From assembly GCA_036770365.1 (NCBI GenBank), contig DAIPJH010000015.1, forward strand, positions 1 to 46,981: a stretch of 46,981 nucleotides of DNA, in the 5' to 3' direction. The translations under genes and the position numbers were made by a program. Under the pieces are notes generated by a model. That model was not told the DNA's origin. It saw nothing but the letters and a program-made list of their open reading frames with translations, and searched no databases. Position 1 is the stretch's first letter, and each line of letters begins with the position of its first letter. This stretch comes from DAIPJH01 sp036770365. GTDB lineage: Bacteria > Pseudomonadota > Alphaproteobacteria > Rickettsiales > UBA998. This document shows positions 7,192-16,223 of this stretch, piece after piece.

Positions 7192-8232
7192 TCAGGCGGC
7201 TGCCTTCTTGCGAGGCATGAGGCCGTAATCTTTGATGAGCGTCTCCGCGATCTGTACTGCATTGAGCGCAGCACCCTTTCTTAGATTATCTGAAACACAC
7301 CAGAATGCAAGCCCATTTGTTACCGTTGGGTCTTTGCGAACACGAGAAACATACGTGCCATCTTCACCGACGCATTCCGCAGGAGTCGCATATCCGCCTG
7401 CTTCATGGCGGTCAACTACGACTACACCTTCAGCATTTTCCCAGAGGTCATAGGCTTCTTGCACAGAGATGGGGCGTTCGAATTCAACATTGATTGATTC
7501 CGAATGACCCACAAAGACAGGCACACGCACACAAGTCGCTGCGACTTGAATGTTCGGATCAAGAATCTTTTTGGTCTCGACCATCATTTTCCATTCTTCT
7601 TTAGTGTAGCCATCATCCATGAACACGTCAATCTGCGGAATTACGTTAAAGGCGATACGCGTTGGAAAGATGTTCGGCTCAAGAGGATTGTTGACGTAAA
7701 TGGATTTGGTTTGGTTATAGAGTTCATCCATTGCGTCCTTGCCCGCACCGGACACGGATTGGTAGGTGGAAACGACAACACGTTTGATTTTTGCAAAATC
7801 ATGGAGTGGTTTCAGTGCGACCATCATTTGGATGGTTGAGCAGTTTGGATTGGCAATGATGTTACGGTTGCCATAATTTTTGAGTGCATCAGGATTCACC
7901 TCTGGTACAACGAGAGGGATGTCGTCCATCATGCGGAAATAGGAGGTATTATCAATAACGACGCAACCTGCATCGCCTGCACGTGGGGCATGGATTTTAG
8001 ATACTGCTGCACCAGGAGAAAATAGCGCGATATCGGTGTCTGAGAAGTCATAATCATCAAGTGATTGGCATTTTAGAATTTTACTGTCGCCAAAGCTTAC
8101 TTCTTTGCCTTTTGAATTGGATGAAGCCAATGCGACGACTTCACTTACAGGGAAATTGCGCTGAGATAGAGTCTCTAAAATCTCGCGTCCAACATTGCCC
8201 GTTGCGCCCACTACTGCGACTTTATATGCCAT
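7192..8232 (-). CDS. asd: Aspartate-semialdehyde dehydrogenase
   Basis: A 346-residue enzyme converting aspartyl-4-phosphate to aspartate-4-semialdehyde with NADPH, the branch point for lysine/diaminopimelate, threonine and methionine. The Rossmann loop VAVVGATGNVGREIL opens the protein, the catalytic Cys is in NPNCST near residue 130, and the substrate-binding GHSESINVEF contains the catalytic His. The length is typical. AAGGA precedes the ATG. It supplies the same pathway family as metK, located 11 kb away, but the two are not linked. Confidence 0.95.
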   Translation of the reverse strand: MAYKVAVVGATGNVGREILETLSQRNFPVSEVVALASSNSKGKEVSFGDSKILKCQSLDDYDFSDTDIALFSPGAAVSKIHAPRAGDAGCVVIDNTSYFRMMDDIPLVVPEVNPDALKNYGNRNIIANPNCSTIQMMVALKPLHDFAKIKRVVVSTYQSVSGAGKDAMDELYNQTKSIYVNNPLEPNIFPTRIAFNVIPQIDVFMDDGYTKEEWKMMVETKKILDPNIQVAATCVRVPVFVGHSESINVEFERPISVQEAYDLWENAEGVVVVDRHEAGGYATPAECVGEDGTYVSRVRKDPTVTNGLAFWCVSDNLRKGAALNAVQIAETLIKDYGLMPRKKAAA

Positions 8233-8387
8233 GATATTATTTCCTTATATATACTATACCCATCTGTTTTGGGGGATACCCTTTTAGCACATTGGTGGGG
8301 TAGGGCAAGGGGATTATGATGTTAGGTTTTAGTGGTTAGATTCTAGGTTTTAGAGTAAGTAGTTTTTTACAATGGAGAAATTATAAC

Positions 8388-8774
8388 ATGACAGTAAAAA
8401 CAGCGATGATGCGTGGGGCGAGGCTGCGGTGTCCTGCATGTGGTGAAGGTAAGCTTTTTGCACGTTATTTGAAGGTGGCGGATGTGTGTCCCGCATGCGC
8501 AGAGCCGTTGCACCATCACCGCGCCGATGATTTGCCTGCCTATATCCTGATTGTGGTGATGGGGCATATTTTAGTGTCGTGCGCAGCCTTTGTGGAAATG
8601 CATTACCATCCGCCTTACTGGGTTTATGCTGTGGTTGGTATTCCGCTGTGCTTTGCGCTGGCACTCAGCTTGCTGCAACCCATCAAAGGTTGGATTGTGG
8701 GTATTCAGTGGTTTATGGGGATGCACGGCTTTGCGGAGGCGAAGCGGGCGAGGGAAGTATCTGATTTAATGTAA
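8388..8774 (+). CDS. DUF983 zinc-ribbon membrane protein
   Basis: A 128-residue protein with an N-terminal zinc-ribbon-like CPACGEGKLF and a second CPAC about 20 residues later, followed by two hydrophobic segments (roughly residues 50-70 and 78-100). This is the DUF983 family, common in alphaproteobacteria and of unknown function. TGGAG is positioned upstream of the ATG. It diverges from asd. A weak A/T-rich hairpin (8775-8780 pairing with 8785-8790) followed by CCATTTTT may end its transcript. Confidence 0.8.
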   Translation: MTVKTAMMRGARLRCPACGEGKLFARYLKVADVCPACAEPLHHHRADDLPAYILIVVMGHILVSCAAFVEMHYHPPYWVYAVVGIPLCFALALSLLQPIKGWIVGIQWFMGMHGFAEAKRAREVSDLM

Positions 8775-8832
8775 TTGTAATATTTTACAACCATTTTTCA
8801 TGGTAATATCCTAACAAGTAGATGGAGTCATT

Positions 8833-9885
8833 GTGGAAGAAATTAGGATGCTTATGGACAATAATCCTAATGCTTTGGCAGCAGTTCAAGCTGTCCAGAG
8901 TGCTGCTGGCTTAAATGTGCAGCCTGATCCAAAGCTGATACATCCTTACACAGAACAAGATAACGCCGCATCTGCAGCCAATCCCACGACAATTCGCAGA
9001 TATTCTAATGGTATAAAATCAGTACTTTATCTGAATGCGAGTCATGACGCTGATAAACAAGGTGTGATGCATCAAAAAATAGATGAAGCGATGCCAATGC
9101 GTCCAACAGCAGTTGTTATAGAGGCAAAAACTGGTTTGCCAACGCCAGATGGCGAAGCTGGTTACGTGGAAAGAATGGCGCAGCAACAAGGTATTCCTGT
9201 GATTAGAGCTGAACCTGATGATGCAAAAATTATAGAGGCGATGGTGGCGAATGGACATTCTTCTAAAGATGTCATGGCGTTATATTTAATGCGGATGGTG
9301 CCGCAAGATAGAAAAAATATAGAAGAAGCAGCGAATAACAGGGTAATAGAAGCTCAACAAAGGGGCGAGCAATTACCTAATGATTATGTTCATAAGGCTG
9401 TCGAGCGAGGTATGAGTGAAGAGAAATTTGCTGAACGTGCGCAGTATTTTCTAGAAAATAATCATGTCTTTCAATCAATTCCTCCTTCTGAGCGGCTTTC
9501 CTACGCAGAGTTTAAGGAGGATTATGCACCTAAGTTAGGCAAACCATTTTTGTCTGCGACTGGGAATGATACTGCACCTATCAAAAACGAGCAGTCTAAT
9601 TTTTTCCAAAACCTACATGCGGATGTGTCGATAGTAAGGGAAGGGCTTGTGAATGCAAAAATTGCAGAAGCCCTTAATGGAGCAGATGCAAGTAATGTTC
9701 TCGTGGTGTATGGCGGAGCGCATCGCACAATGTCGGAGCCAGTGTGGAATGCTGCGCTTGGTAAGGGAGTAAATGTGGATGCAGAATCATTGCAGCGCGA
9801 GCGTCCAGCGACGCAGGTTGATGCGAACACATTCGTTGGTCTAAGTGGCAATGCCACCCGCAGAGGCGGTTGGGTTGTTGGGTAA
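8833..9885 (+). CDS. TraB/TIKI-like family protein, function unknown
   Basis: A 350-residue protein with no signal peptide. The order of motifs recalls the TraB/GumN/TIKI fold: VLYLNASHDAD (strand followed by His), AVVIEAKTG (conserved Glu), GIPVIRAEPDDAKIIEAM, a long helical middle, and near the C-terminus VLVVYGGAHRTMSEPVW with a conserved His. Eukaryotic TIKI members are metal-dependent proteases, but bacterial relatives are largely uncharacterised. The start is taken as GTG 8833, with GGAG five bases upstream; ATGs at 8848 and 8854 are alternatives. It stands alone and converges with rbfA. The assignment rests on motif memory and should be treated as moderate. Confidence 0.5.
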   Translation: MEEIRMLMDNNPNALAAVQAVQSAAGLNVQPDPKLIHPYTEQDNAASAANPTTIRRYSNGIKSVLYLNASHDADKQGVMHQKIDEAMPMRPTAVVIEAKTGLPTPDGEAGYVERMAQQQGIPVIRAEPDDAKIIEAMVANGHSSKDVMALYLMRMVPQDRKNIEEAANNRVIEAQQRGEQLPNDYVHKAVERGMSEEKFAERAQYFLENNHVFQSIPPSERLSYAEFKEDYAPKLGKPFLSATGNDTAPIKNEQSNFFQNLHADVSIVREGLVNAKIAEALNGADASNVLVVYGGAHRTMSEPVWNAALGKGVNVDAESLQRERPATQVDANTFVGLSGNATRRGGWVVG

Positions 9886-9889
9886 AAAT

Positions 9890-10291
9890 TTACTCCCCCA
9901 CAATATCCTTGCGCACATGCGGGAGATTCATGAGAGTATTGATCTTTTGTGCTTCATCAAATGAATCATCGCGGCGAAAGCTGATTTTTGGGATGAACCG
10001 AAGATGCAAACGTCCAGCGATGAGATGGCGGAAATAGGGTGCATGTTCATTGAGTTTGGTAATCACTTCTTTGGTAAAAGACCCGCCGCCGAGTGGCATC
10101 ACATACGCATTAGCGTGTTTTAAATCAGGGCTAAGGCGTACTTCTGATACGGTAATTGAAATGCCTTCTAGCGTAGGAATATACGCTTCACCACGAATGA
10201 ACACATCCGCGAGCGCATGGCGCAATTCTTCTCCAACGCGAAGTTGGCGTTGCGTCGGTTCACCTGATTTTGTCTTTTTCTTTTGAGCCAT
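9890..10291 (-). CDS. rbfA: Ribosome-binding factor A
   Basis: A 133-residue KH-fold protein needed for late maturation of the 30S subunit. Family hallmarks are RQLRVGEELRHALADVF at the N-terminus, ITVSEVRLSPDLKHANAYV in the middle and LRFIPKISFRRDDSFDEA near the end. It is the last gene of the rimP-nusA-ylxR-infB-rbfA unit. The usual alphaproteobacterial followers truB and rpsO are absent; the next gene is a convergent unknown. An 88-bp palindromic repeat separates it from infB. Confidence 0.93.
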   Translation of the reverse strand: MAQKKKTKSGEPTQRQLRVGEELRHALADVFIRGEAYIPTLEGISITVSEVRLSPDLKHANAYVMPLGGGSFTKEVITKLNEHAPYFRHLIAGRLHLRFIPKISFRRDDSFDEAQKINTLMNLPHVRKDIVGE

Positions 10292-10305
10292 TTTTTACCT
10301 AAATT

Positions 10306-10393
10306 CCTTCTCCCCTTTGGAGAGAAAGTTAGGATGAGGGGAAGATTGATTACCCCTCACCCCAACCCTCTCCCCTTTAAAGGGGAGAGGGAG
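10306..10393. repeat. Double-hairpin intergenic repeat, copy A (between infB and rbfA)
   Basis: An 88-bp palindromic sequence built from CCTTCTCCCC/GGAGAG-like arms, a central TTAGGATGAGGGG mirrored by CCCCTCACCCCAA, and a closing CTCTCCCCTTTAAAGGGGAG hairpin. It begins 14 bases upstream of the rbfA start and abuts the infB stop at 10394. A second, diverged copy lies at 25731-25815. Its composition resembles the widespread intergenic repeats that, when read through in frame, give peptides such as PHPNPLP. In the operon mRNA it would fold into strong hairpins. Confidence 0.75.
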
Positions 10394-13096
10394 TTACTCT
10401 ACTTCACGCGCGATAGATTCCATTTCGAACGCTTCGATCATATCGCCTGCGCGTATATCATCGTAGTTTTCAAACGCCATACCGCACTCGTAACCATTTT
10501 TCACTTCTTTGACTTCGTCTTTGAAGCGTTTTAAGGTTTTTAACGTGCCTTCATGAATGACTACGTTATCACGTAGTAAGCGGACTTTTGCACCGCGTTT
10601 GATCATACCTTCAGTGACCATACAACCTGCAACCTTACCCACTTTGGTAATGTTGAAGACATCACGAATCTCCGCGTAACCAAGTAGATTTTCGCGAAGT
10701 TCAGGCGACAACATACCAGAAAGCGCGGCTTTCATGTCATCGACTAAATCGTAGATGATAGAGTAGTAACGAATATCAACACCTTGACGATATGCCTGTT
10801 CTTTGGCAGGCGTCGAAGCGCGGACGTTAAAGCCAAGAACAATCGCGCCAATCGCGTTAGCAAGTGAGACATCGGATTCACTGATCGCGCCGACACCAGA
10901 ATGAGCGATTTTCACGGAGACCTCATCCCCGTTGAATTTCATCACGCTGCCAATAATTGCCTCGACAGAACCTTGTACGTCCCCTTTGATCACAAGAGGG
11001 AGTTCTTTGGTTTCCGTTTTGCCTTTAGAAGCAAAGAGTTGGTCAAGTGTGCGCGCAGAAACAATACTGTTTTTGTCGCGGGTCATTTTTACACGGTATT
11101 CGGTAATCTCGCGGGCGGTTTTTTCATTATCGACCACAGAGAAATTATCGCCTGCCATTGGAGCTTCGCCAAGACCTTGAATCTCAACGGGCTGCGCAGG
11201 GATAGCAAGGGCGCAGTCACGCCCCTTATCATCAAGCATTGCACGTACGCGACCCCACGCTGCACCTGCGACGACAATATCACCAACGCGAAGTTGACCA
11301 CGTTGAACAAGCAAGGTGGCCACCGCACCGCGACCTTTATCCATTTTGGCCTCGACCACAACACCCACCGCTTTACGGTTCGGGTTAGCTTTGAGTTCTA
11401 AGACTTCCGCTTGCAGTAAGATGGAATCCACTAAATGGTCAAGGTTGAGGCGTTGTTTTGCTGAGACTTCAACGATCTGTACATCGCCACCGAATTCTTC
11501 ACCCACCAACCCATGTTGCATCAGTTCCGTTTTAACACGGGCAATATCCGCACCAGACTTATCAATTTTGTTGATGGCGACAATGATAGGCACATTTGCT
11601 GCGCGTGCATGGCTAATCGCTTCTTCGGTTTGGGCTTTGATACCGTCGTCAGCCGCAACTACCAATACCACAATGTCGGTAGCCTTCGCGCCACGAGAAC
11701 GCATGGCGGTGAAGGCTTCGTGACCGGGGGTGTCGAGGAAGGTGACCTTTTGGTCGCCTGCAATGACTTGGTATGCGCCAATATGTTGGGTAATGCCACC
11801 CGCTTCACCTGCAACTACATCAGTTTTGCGTAGTGCATCAAGCAGCGAGGTTTTACCGTGATCGACGTGACCCATAACGGTGACGACGGGCGCACGTTTT
11901 ATCAGATTTTCTGCGCTATCTTCTTCCTCAATCAAGATATTCTCGACGTCACCTTCAGTAACACGTTTGACGGTGTGACCGAGTTCGGAGACAACGATTT
12001 CCGCAGTATCCGCATCAATGCTTTGACTTGCGGTGACCAATGTTCCCATTTTCATGAGGGTTTTGACAACATCCGTCACACGCTCCGCCATACGGTTTGC
12101 TAGTTCTTGTACCGTAATGGTTTCGGGAACAATCACTTCACGGAATACTTTTTCTTTGTCTTGTGAACCACCTTCCATGCGGCGCATTTTTTCACGTTGG
12201 CGTTTGACGGACGCCAGTGAGCGAATGCGTTCCTCTTGGAATTCAAGGGCTTGCGATACTGTGAGCTTGTTGGATCCACGACGTGTATCACCTTCTTTTA
12301 GACGAATCTTGCGCTTTTCTCCCTTTTCTTTTTCAGAGAGCATGGCGGCAGCGGCACTTGGTTTGTGTGCAAAATTACGACGCTCCTCCACATCTTCTGG
12401 TGGAATCACAGCGGCTGCAATATCAATCGCATTTGGTACTGTAGCATTGGGGCGTCGTACAACGTTACGATCATTTGGTTTTGCAGTTGATGGGCCATTG
12501 AGGACACGCATTTTGCGCTTATCAAAACCGACTTCTCCTGCTTTAGGTTCGCGGACAGCTTGGTATTCTTCATCGTCGCCGCGACCACGTTTTGCCGCGG
12601 GTGGTGTAACGGCGGGAGGTGTTGCCGCTGCGATAGGCGGCGTCGTTTCTTTCTGAGCTTCAGTGGTTTCACCTACAGATTCAGTGGAGGCTTCTGTCGC
12701 TTGTTGGCGTGCCTCTAGGCGTTCACGTTCTTCACGACTTAGGATAACACGGTCACGTTTATCTTCAGTGCTGCCAGAAGACACACGTACTTGCTGCGTT
12801 GCCTGTTGTAGGCGGTTTTTGTCGCGTACTGTGTTGACCATCGCGCCAGAATCAAGATTTTTCAAGGCCTGCTGTACAGCACGCTGGTTTTCTTGTTCAG
12901 CCGCTGTGTTGGCGTCAACCCCACCTTTGCGCTCAAAGGTACGTGTTTTACGTACTTCAACGGTCACAGTTTTGGAGCGACCATGTGTGAAATTTTGTTT
13001 CACCTTGCCGCTTTCAACAGTTTTTGTGAGTGAAAGCTTGTTAGGGCGGTTCATCGTGAGTGTACTCTTTTTGCTCTGATCAGTGGTATCAGTCAT
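10394..13096 (-). CDS. infB: Translation initiation factor IF-2
   Basis: A 900-residue GTPase that delivers initiator fMet-tRNA to the 30S subunit. A charged, low-complexity N-terminal region precedes the conserved IF2 segment ITVQELANRMAERVTDVVK. The G domain begins near residue 400 with VMGHVDHGKTSLLDALR, then DTPGHEAF and NKIDK, followed by domains II-IV ending GYECGMAFENYDDI. The start MTDTTDQ at 13096 has AGGA upstream; an in-frame ATG at 13147 would add 17 residues. It lies between ylxR and rbfA as in most bacteria. Confidence 0.97.
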   Translation of the reverse strand: MTDTTDQSKKSTLTMNRPNKLSLTKTVESGKVKQNFTHGRSKTVTVEVRKTRTFERKGGVDANTAAEQENQRAVQQALKNLDSGAMVNTVRDKNRLQQATQQVRVSSGSTEDKRDRVILSREERERLEARQQATEASTESVGETTEAQKETTPPIAAATPPAVTPPAAKRGRGDDEEYQAVREPKAGEVGFDKRKMRVLNGPSTAKPNDRNVVRRPNATVPNAIDIAAAVIPPEDVEERRNFAHKPSAAAAMLSEKEKGEKRKIRLKEGDTRRGSNKLTVSQALEFQEERIRSLASVKRQREKMRRMEGGSQDKEKVFREVIVPETITVQELANRMAERVTDVVKTLMKMGTLVTASQSIDADTAEIVVSELGHTVKRVTEGDVENILIEEEDSAENLIKRAPVVTVMGHVDHGKTSLLDALRKTDVVAGEAGGITQHIGAYQVIAGDQKVTFLDTPGHEAFTAMRSRGAKATDIVVLVVAADDGIKAQTEEAISHARAANVPIIVAINKIDKSGADIARVKTELMQHGLVGEEFGGDVQIVEVSAKQRLNLDHLVDSILLQAEVLELKANPNRKAVGVVVEAKMDKGRGAVATLLVQRGQLRVGDIVVAGAAWGRVRAMLDDKGRDCALAIPAQPVEIQGLGEAPMAGDNFSVVDNEKTAREITEYRVKMTRDKNSIVSARTLDQLFASKGKTETKELPLVIKGDVQGSVEAIIGSVMKFNGDEVSVKIAHSGVGAISESDVSLANAIGAIVLGFNVRASTPAKEQAYRQGVDIRYYSIIYDLVDDMKAALSGMLSPELRENLLGYAEIRDVFNITKVGKVAGCMVTEGMIKRGAKVRLLRDNVVIHEGTLKTLKRFKDEVKEVKNGYECGMAFENYDDIRAGDMIEAFEMESIAREVE

Positions 13097-13178
13097 GCGT
13101 CCTGCTTGTCGTAATAAAGTTATATTCTGCTCGCTAAAATGATGCATTTAGCGGTAAGTTTTTCATGTTAGTCGCGTC

Positions 13179-13790
13179 TTATAAACTATTTACTTTACGA
13201 AATCCAGCCAAACGGCGTAAATCTCGTTGTAAATGCTCTGTGATACCTCCAAAACCGAGTGCAAGATGCACAGCGTCTTCTTTTCCAAGTCCTGCACCAA
13301 GCTCTGCACGTGACAAAAGCGTGATATACGGCACGTTATGTGCCATGCGTAATATTTTCTCTCTGCCATCACGACTGCCGTCTGATGCTTCGAGTATCAG
13401 CTTGGCTTTGTCTGATTTAAGATATGACTCCACTTTAATAAAGCCCGTGACAATATTGCCCGATTTTACTGAAAGTGAAAGCCAGTTTTGGATGCGAGCA
13501 AGTAGGCGCGCCTCCACGGTTTTTTCAAGTTCAGGAGGCACAATCACCTGCATGCGCGCCGCCTTAGCAAAAAGTTTTTTGTTTATTGCCAGTGTGAGTG
13601 CCTGTGCATTGCTGCTGATCCAGATACCGCGACTGGGTAGTTTTTCCTCCACGTCTACGACCAAAAGATGATCTGGCGAAACCACAAAGCGAATCATTTC
13701 ACTTTTAGGCATTTCCTCCCCTGTGGCAATGCAGGTGCGCACAGGAGAGTTTTTGCTTGTCGTTGATGATGACGCCTCTGCGTGGGTCAC
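13179..13790 (-). CDS. ylxR: YlxR-type RNA-binding protein with L7Ae-like C-terminal domain
   Basis: A 203-residue protein. Residues 17-100 form the DUF448/YlxR domain (RTCIATGEEMPKSEMIRFV, then PSRGIWIS). The C-terminal half resembles an L7Ae/Gadd45-like fold, a fusion usual in alphaproteobacteria. YlxR homologues bind RNA and influence transcription or RNase P; the precise role here is not known. The start is a GTG at 13790 with AAAGGA upstream, and the nusA stop lies in the same frame just before it, so no longer start is possible. It lies between nusA and infB in the conserved operon. Confidence 0.85.
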   Translation of the reverse strand: MTHAEASSSTTSKNSPVRTCIATGEEMPKSEMIRFVVSPDHLLVVDVEEKLPSRGIWISSNAQALTLAINKKLFAKAARMQVIVPPELEKTVEARLLARIQNWLSLSVKSGNIVTGFIKVESYLKSDKAKLILEASDGSRDGREKILRMAHNVPYITLLSRAELGAGLGKEDAVHLALGFGGITEHLQRDLRRLAGFRKVNSL

Positions 13791-13817
13791 GTGATGATCA
13801 TCCTTTGATGGTTTGTT

Positions 13818-15389
13818 TTATACTTTTGCTTCGTCTTCAAACCAATGTGCGCGTGCTTTCATGATCATTTCATTGATCGTACGCTCATTCATGCCTGAAT
13901 CGGGAATCATTTCTATGAATTCATCCGCAGATAAATCTGCGAAATCATCTAAAGATTTTACACCTGCGTTACCAAGTTTTATTAATACTTCACCTGAGAG
14001 TCCTTCAAAGTTAGAGAGGTCTTCTTTGATGCCGAGGGCATCAATTTGCTCTTTTAACTTGGTGGATTCTGCTTCCAACCAATCACGCGCACGGTTACGA
14101 AGTTCTTCTGCAATGTCTTCATCAAAGCCTTCAATAGAAGCAAGGTCAGCCATCGGAACATAAGCTACTTCTTCAATCGAGGTATAGCCTTCAGTTACGA
14201 GGAGGTGAGCAATCACTTCTTCTACGTTCAGTGCATCGACAAACAGGTTAGATAAACGATGGAATTCCTGCGTGCGGCGGTCTGATTCGGCTTCTTCAGT
14301 GAGAATATCAATTGACCAGCCTGTGAGCTGTGATGCGAGGCGTACGTTTTGACCACGACGACCAATCGCAAGCGAAAGCTGATCATCAGGCACAACCACT
14401 TCGATTTTACCAGAATCTTCGTCCATGACGACCTTTGATACTTCCGCAGAAGAAATCGCGTTGACAACGAAGGTTGCAGGATCATCGTTATACTCGATAA
14501 TGTCCACTTTTTCGCCTTGAAGTTCTGCAACGACGGCTTGCACACGTGCGCCGCGGACACCTACGCATGAAAGTACAGGGTTGACGCTCGGGTCATGTGA
14601 AAGTACAGCGATTTTTGCACGCGAACCCGGATCACGAGCAACAGCGCGGATTTCGACAATGCCATCATAAATTTCAGGGACTTCTTGTGCAAAAAGCTTC
14701 ATCATGAATTCAGGGCGGGTGCGCGATAAAAAGATCTGTGGACCACTGCGTTCACGACTAACGTCATAAAGGTAGGCGCGTACGCGGTCGCCATTGCGGA
14801 AACGTTCGCGTGGGATAAGGTCATCACGGCGAATAATGCCTTCGGCTTGACCTAGGTCGATGGTGACATGACCATATTCTACGCGTTTAACTGTGCCATT
14901 GATAATCTCGCCAACGCGGTTTCTGTATTCTTCGAACTGACGATCACGCTCGGCATCACGTACTTTTTGTACAATGACCTGTTTTGCGGTTTGTGCGGCA
15001 ATACGACCAAAATCAATCGGGGGAAGAGGATCTTTGATCTCCGTTCCCACATCATATTCTTTGTTTAGTTTTTTTGCGGTGGTGAGGTTGATGTGTTTGT
15101 ATTCATCAAATTCAGGGACAATGGTTTCACCCTCTTCATTGGTTTCTGCCATGTCTTCCATATTATCAGGCACAACAGTTGTAATACGGTACATTTGAAT
15201 CTCACCGCTCTTGCGGTTGATTTCTGCGCGAATGTTATGTTCTGCACCGTATTTACGGCGACCCGCGATTTGGATGGCTTGCTCCATCGCTTCTAAAACG
15301 AGGTCGCGTTGAATACCTTTTTCACGCGCAACGGCGTCTGCGATTTGTACAATTTCAATGCTACCAAAAGCTTGACTGGAAAATGCCAT
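13818..15389 (-). CDS. nusA: Transcription termination/antitermination factor NusA
   Basis: A 523-residue RNA polymerase-binding factor controlling pausing, termination and antitermination. The N-terminal polymerase-binding domain is followed by an S1 domain (NGTVKRVEYGHVTIDLGQAE), two KH domains (GVRGARVQAV and IGRRGQNVRLASQLTGW) and an acidic C-terminal helix-hairpin-helix region of the kind present in proteobacteria. The start MAFSS at 15389 has GGAGAG upstream; an ATG at 15404 would add five residues. It lies between rimP and ylxR. Confidence 0.97.
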   Translation of the reverse strand: MAFSSQAFGSIEIVQIADAVAREKGIQRDLVLEAMEQAIQIAGRRKYGAEHNIRAEINRKSGEIQMYRITTVVPDNMEDMAETNEEGETIVPEFDEYKHINLTTAKKLNKEYDVGTEIKDPLPPIDFGRIAAQTAKQVIVQKVRDAERDRQFEEYRNRVGEIINGTVKRVEYGHVTIDLGQAEGIIRRDDLIPRERFRNGDRVRAYLYDVSRERSGPQIFLSRTRPEFMMKLFAQEVPEIYDGIVEIRAVARDPGSRAKIAVLSHDPSVNPVLSCVGVRGARVQAVVAELQGEKVDIIEYNDDPATFVVNAISSAEVSKVVMDEDSGKIEVVVPDDQLSLAIGRRGQNVRLASQLTGWSIDILTEEAESDRRTQEFHRLSNLFVDALNVEEVIAHLLVTEGYTSIEEVAYVPMADLASIEGFDEDIAEELRNRARDWLEAESTKLKEQIDALGIKEDLSNFEGLSGEVLIKLGNAGVKSLDDFADLSADEFIEMIPDSGMNERTINEMIMKARAHWFEDEAKV

Positions 15390-15427
15390 TTTTCTCTCCT
15401 GCATATTTTAAGTGGCTAGGCTAGGGT

Positions 15428-15982
15428 TTAATTTGTGTTAGTTTCATCTTCAATTTCTGTTTCGTCTGCGCCGTCTTCTACAGCAGTAGGGCGAGCTTGA
15501 TAGGCTTTGATGAGTTCGTCATTAAGCACTAATTTTGCGTCTCCTACCTTATCGAGTGGTATCGTATATATTGTGCCATCGACATTAACGAGGGTGTTTT
15601 CTGCTTCGACGCCCATTAATTTGCCGCGATAACGTTTGCGACCATTAATAGGCATGACGGTCTCTAACTTAATCTCAAACCCTGCATATGCTTCAAAATC
15701 TTTTTTGCGCGTCAAAGGACGGTCAATCCCTGGAGAGCTTACTTCTAAATCATACATGCCTTCGATAGGGTCTTCCACATCGAGTAGTGCTGATAGAGCG
15801 TGACTCGCATCAGAACAATCATTGACATGTAATGCGTTGCCATCTTTGCGTTCAATCATATATTGTAGTGTGCGGCGACCCATGATGTCTCGTAGGCGGA
15901 TGCGTACTACATCAAAACCCATAGTATCAAGGGTTGGACGGGTGAGTTCATCTAATGTTTGTTCCACGGGCGACAGGCGCAT
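15428..15982 (-). CDS. rimP: Ribosome maturation factor RimP
   Basis: A 184-residue protein for 30S subunit assembly. The two-domain pattern includes LRDIMGRRTLQYMIER in the N-terminal domain, the family signature YDLEVSSPGIDRPL, and an Sm-like C-terminal domain with RYRGKLMGVEAE and IPLDKVGDAKLV. It is the first gene of the rimP-nusA-ylxR-infB-rbfA operon. AAGGT six bases before the ATG supports the start. A terminator hairpin lies in its leader. Confidence 0.95.
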   Translation of the reverse strand: MRLSPVEQTLDELTRPTLDTMGFDVVRIRLRDIMGRRTLQYMIERKDGNALHVNDCSDASHALSALLDVEDPIEGMYDLEVSSPGIDRPLTRKKDFEAYAGFEIKLETVMPINGRKRYRGKLMGVEAENTLVNVDGTIYTIPLDKVGDAKLVLNDELIKAYQARPTAVEDGADETEIEDETNTN

Positions 15983-16028
15983 GGGGTTACCTTATGTTCG
16001 TAAGTGTAATTTTTAGATTCCAGCCATT

Positions 16029-16052
16029 AAAAAAGGCGGAGAAAACTCCACC
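16029..16052 (-). terminator. Intrinsic terminator/attenuator in the rimP-nusA-infB leader
   Basis: Read on the minus strand, GGTGGAG, a TTTT loop and CTCCGCC form a seven-pair stem (one G-U) followed directly by six T residues. It lies 46 bases upstream of the rimP start and reads toward rimP. A candidate promoter (TTGCAT at 16110-16105, 17-base spacer, TAAATA at 16087-16082) would place it inside the operon leader. There is no minus-strand gene upstream for it to terminate, so attenuation of the operon is the natural reading. Confidence 0.6.
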
Positions 16053-16223
16053 CTCTACACCGACCAGAAGATTATGTAGTCTATTTACAATTTTCTTTTT
16101 CCAAATGCAAGCACTTCCTTACTTTTTTGTAATCTAGTTGCGTAAAGGTTTTTTTTCAGATATGAGACGGCGTCAGCGAAAATGTATTTTTGGATCGCTG
16201 TTGTTAACCTTAGGGAGATTTCC

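Noticed and set aside
10283..10534. Plus-strand frame containing a PHPNPLP-type peptide
   Set aside because: It is the read-through of repeat copy A followed by antisense infB; it does not encode a real protein.
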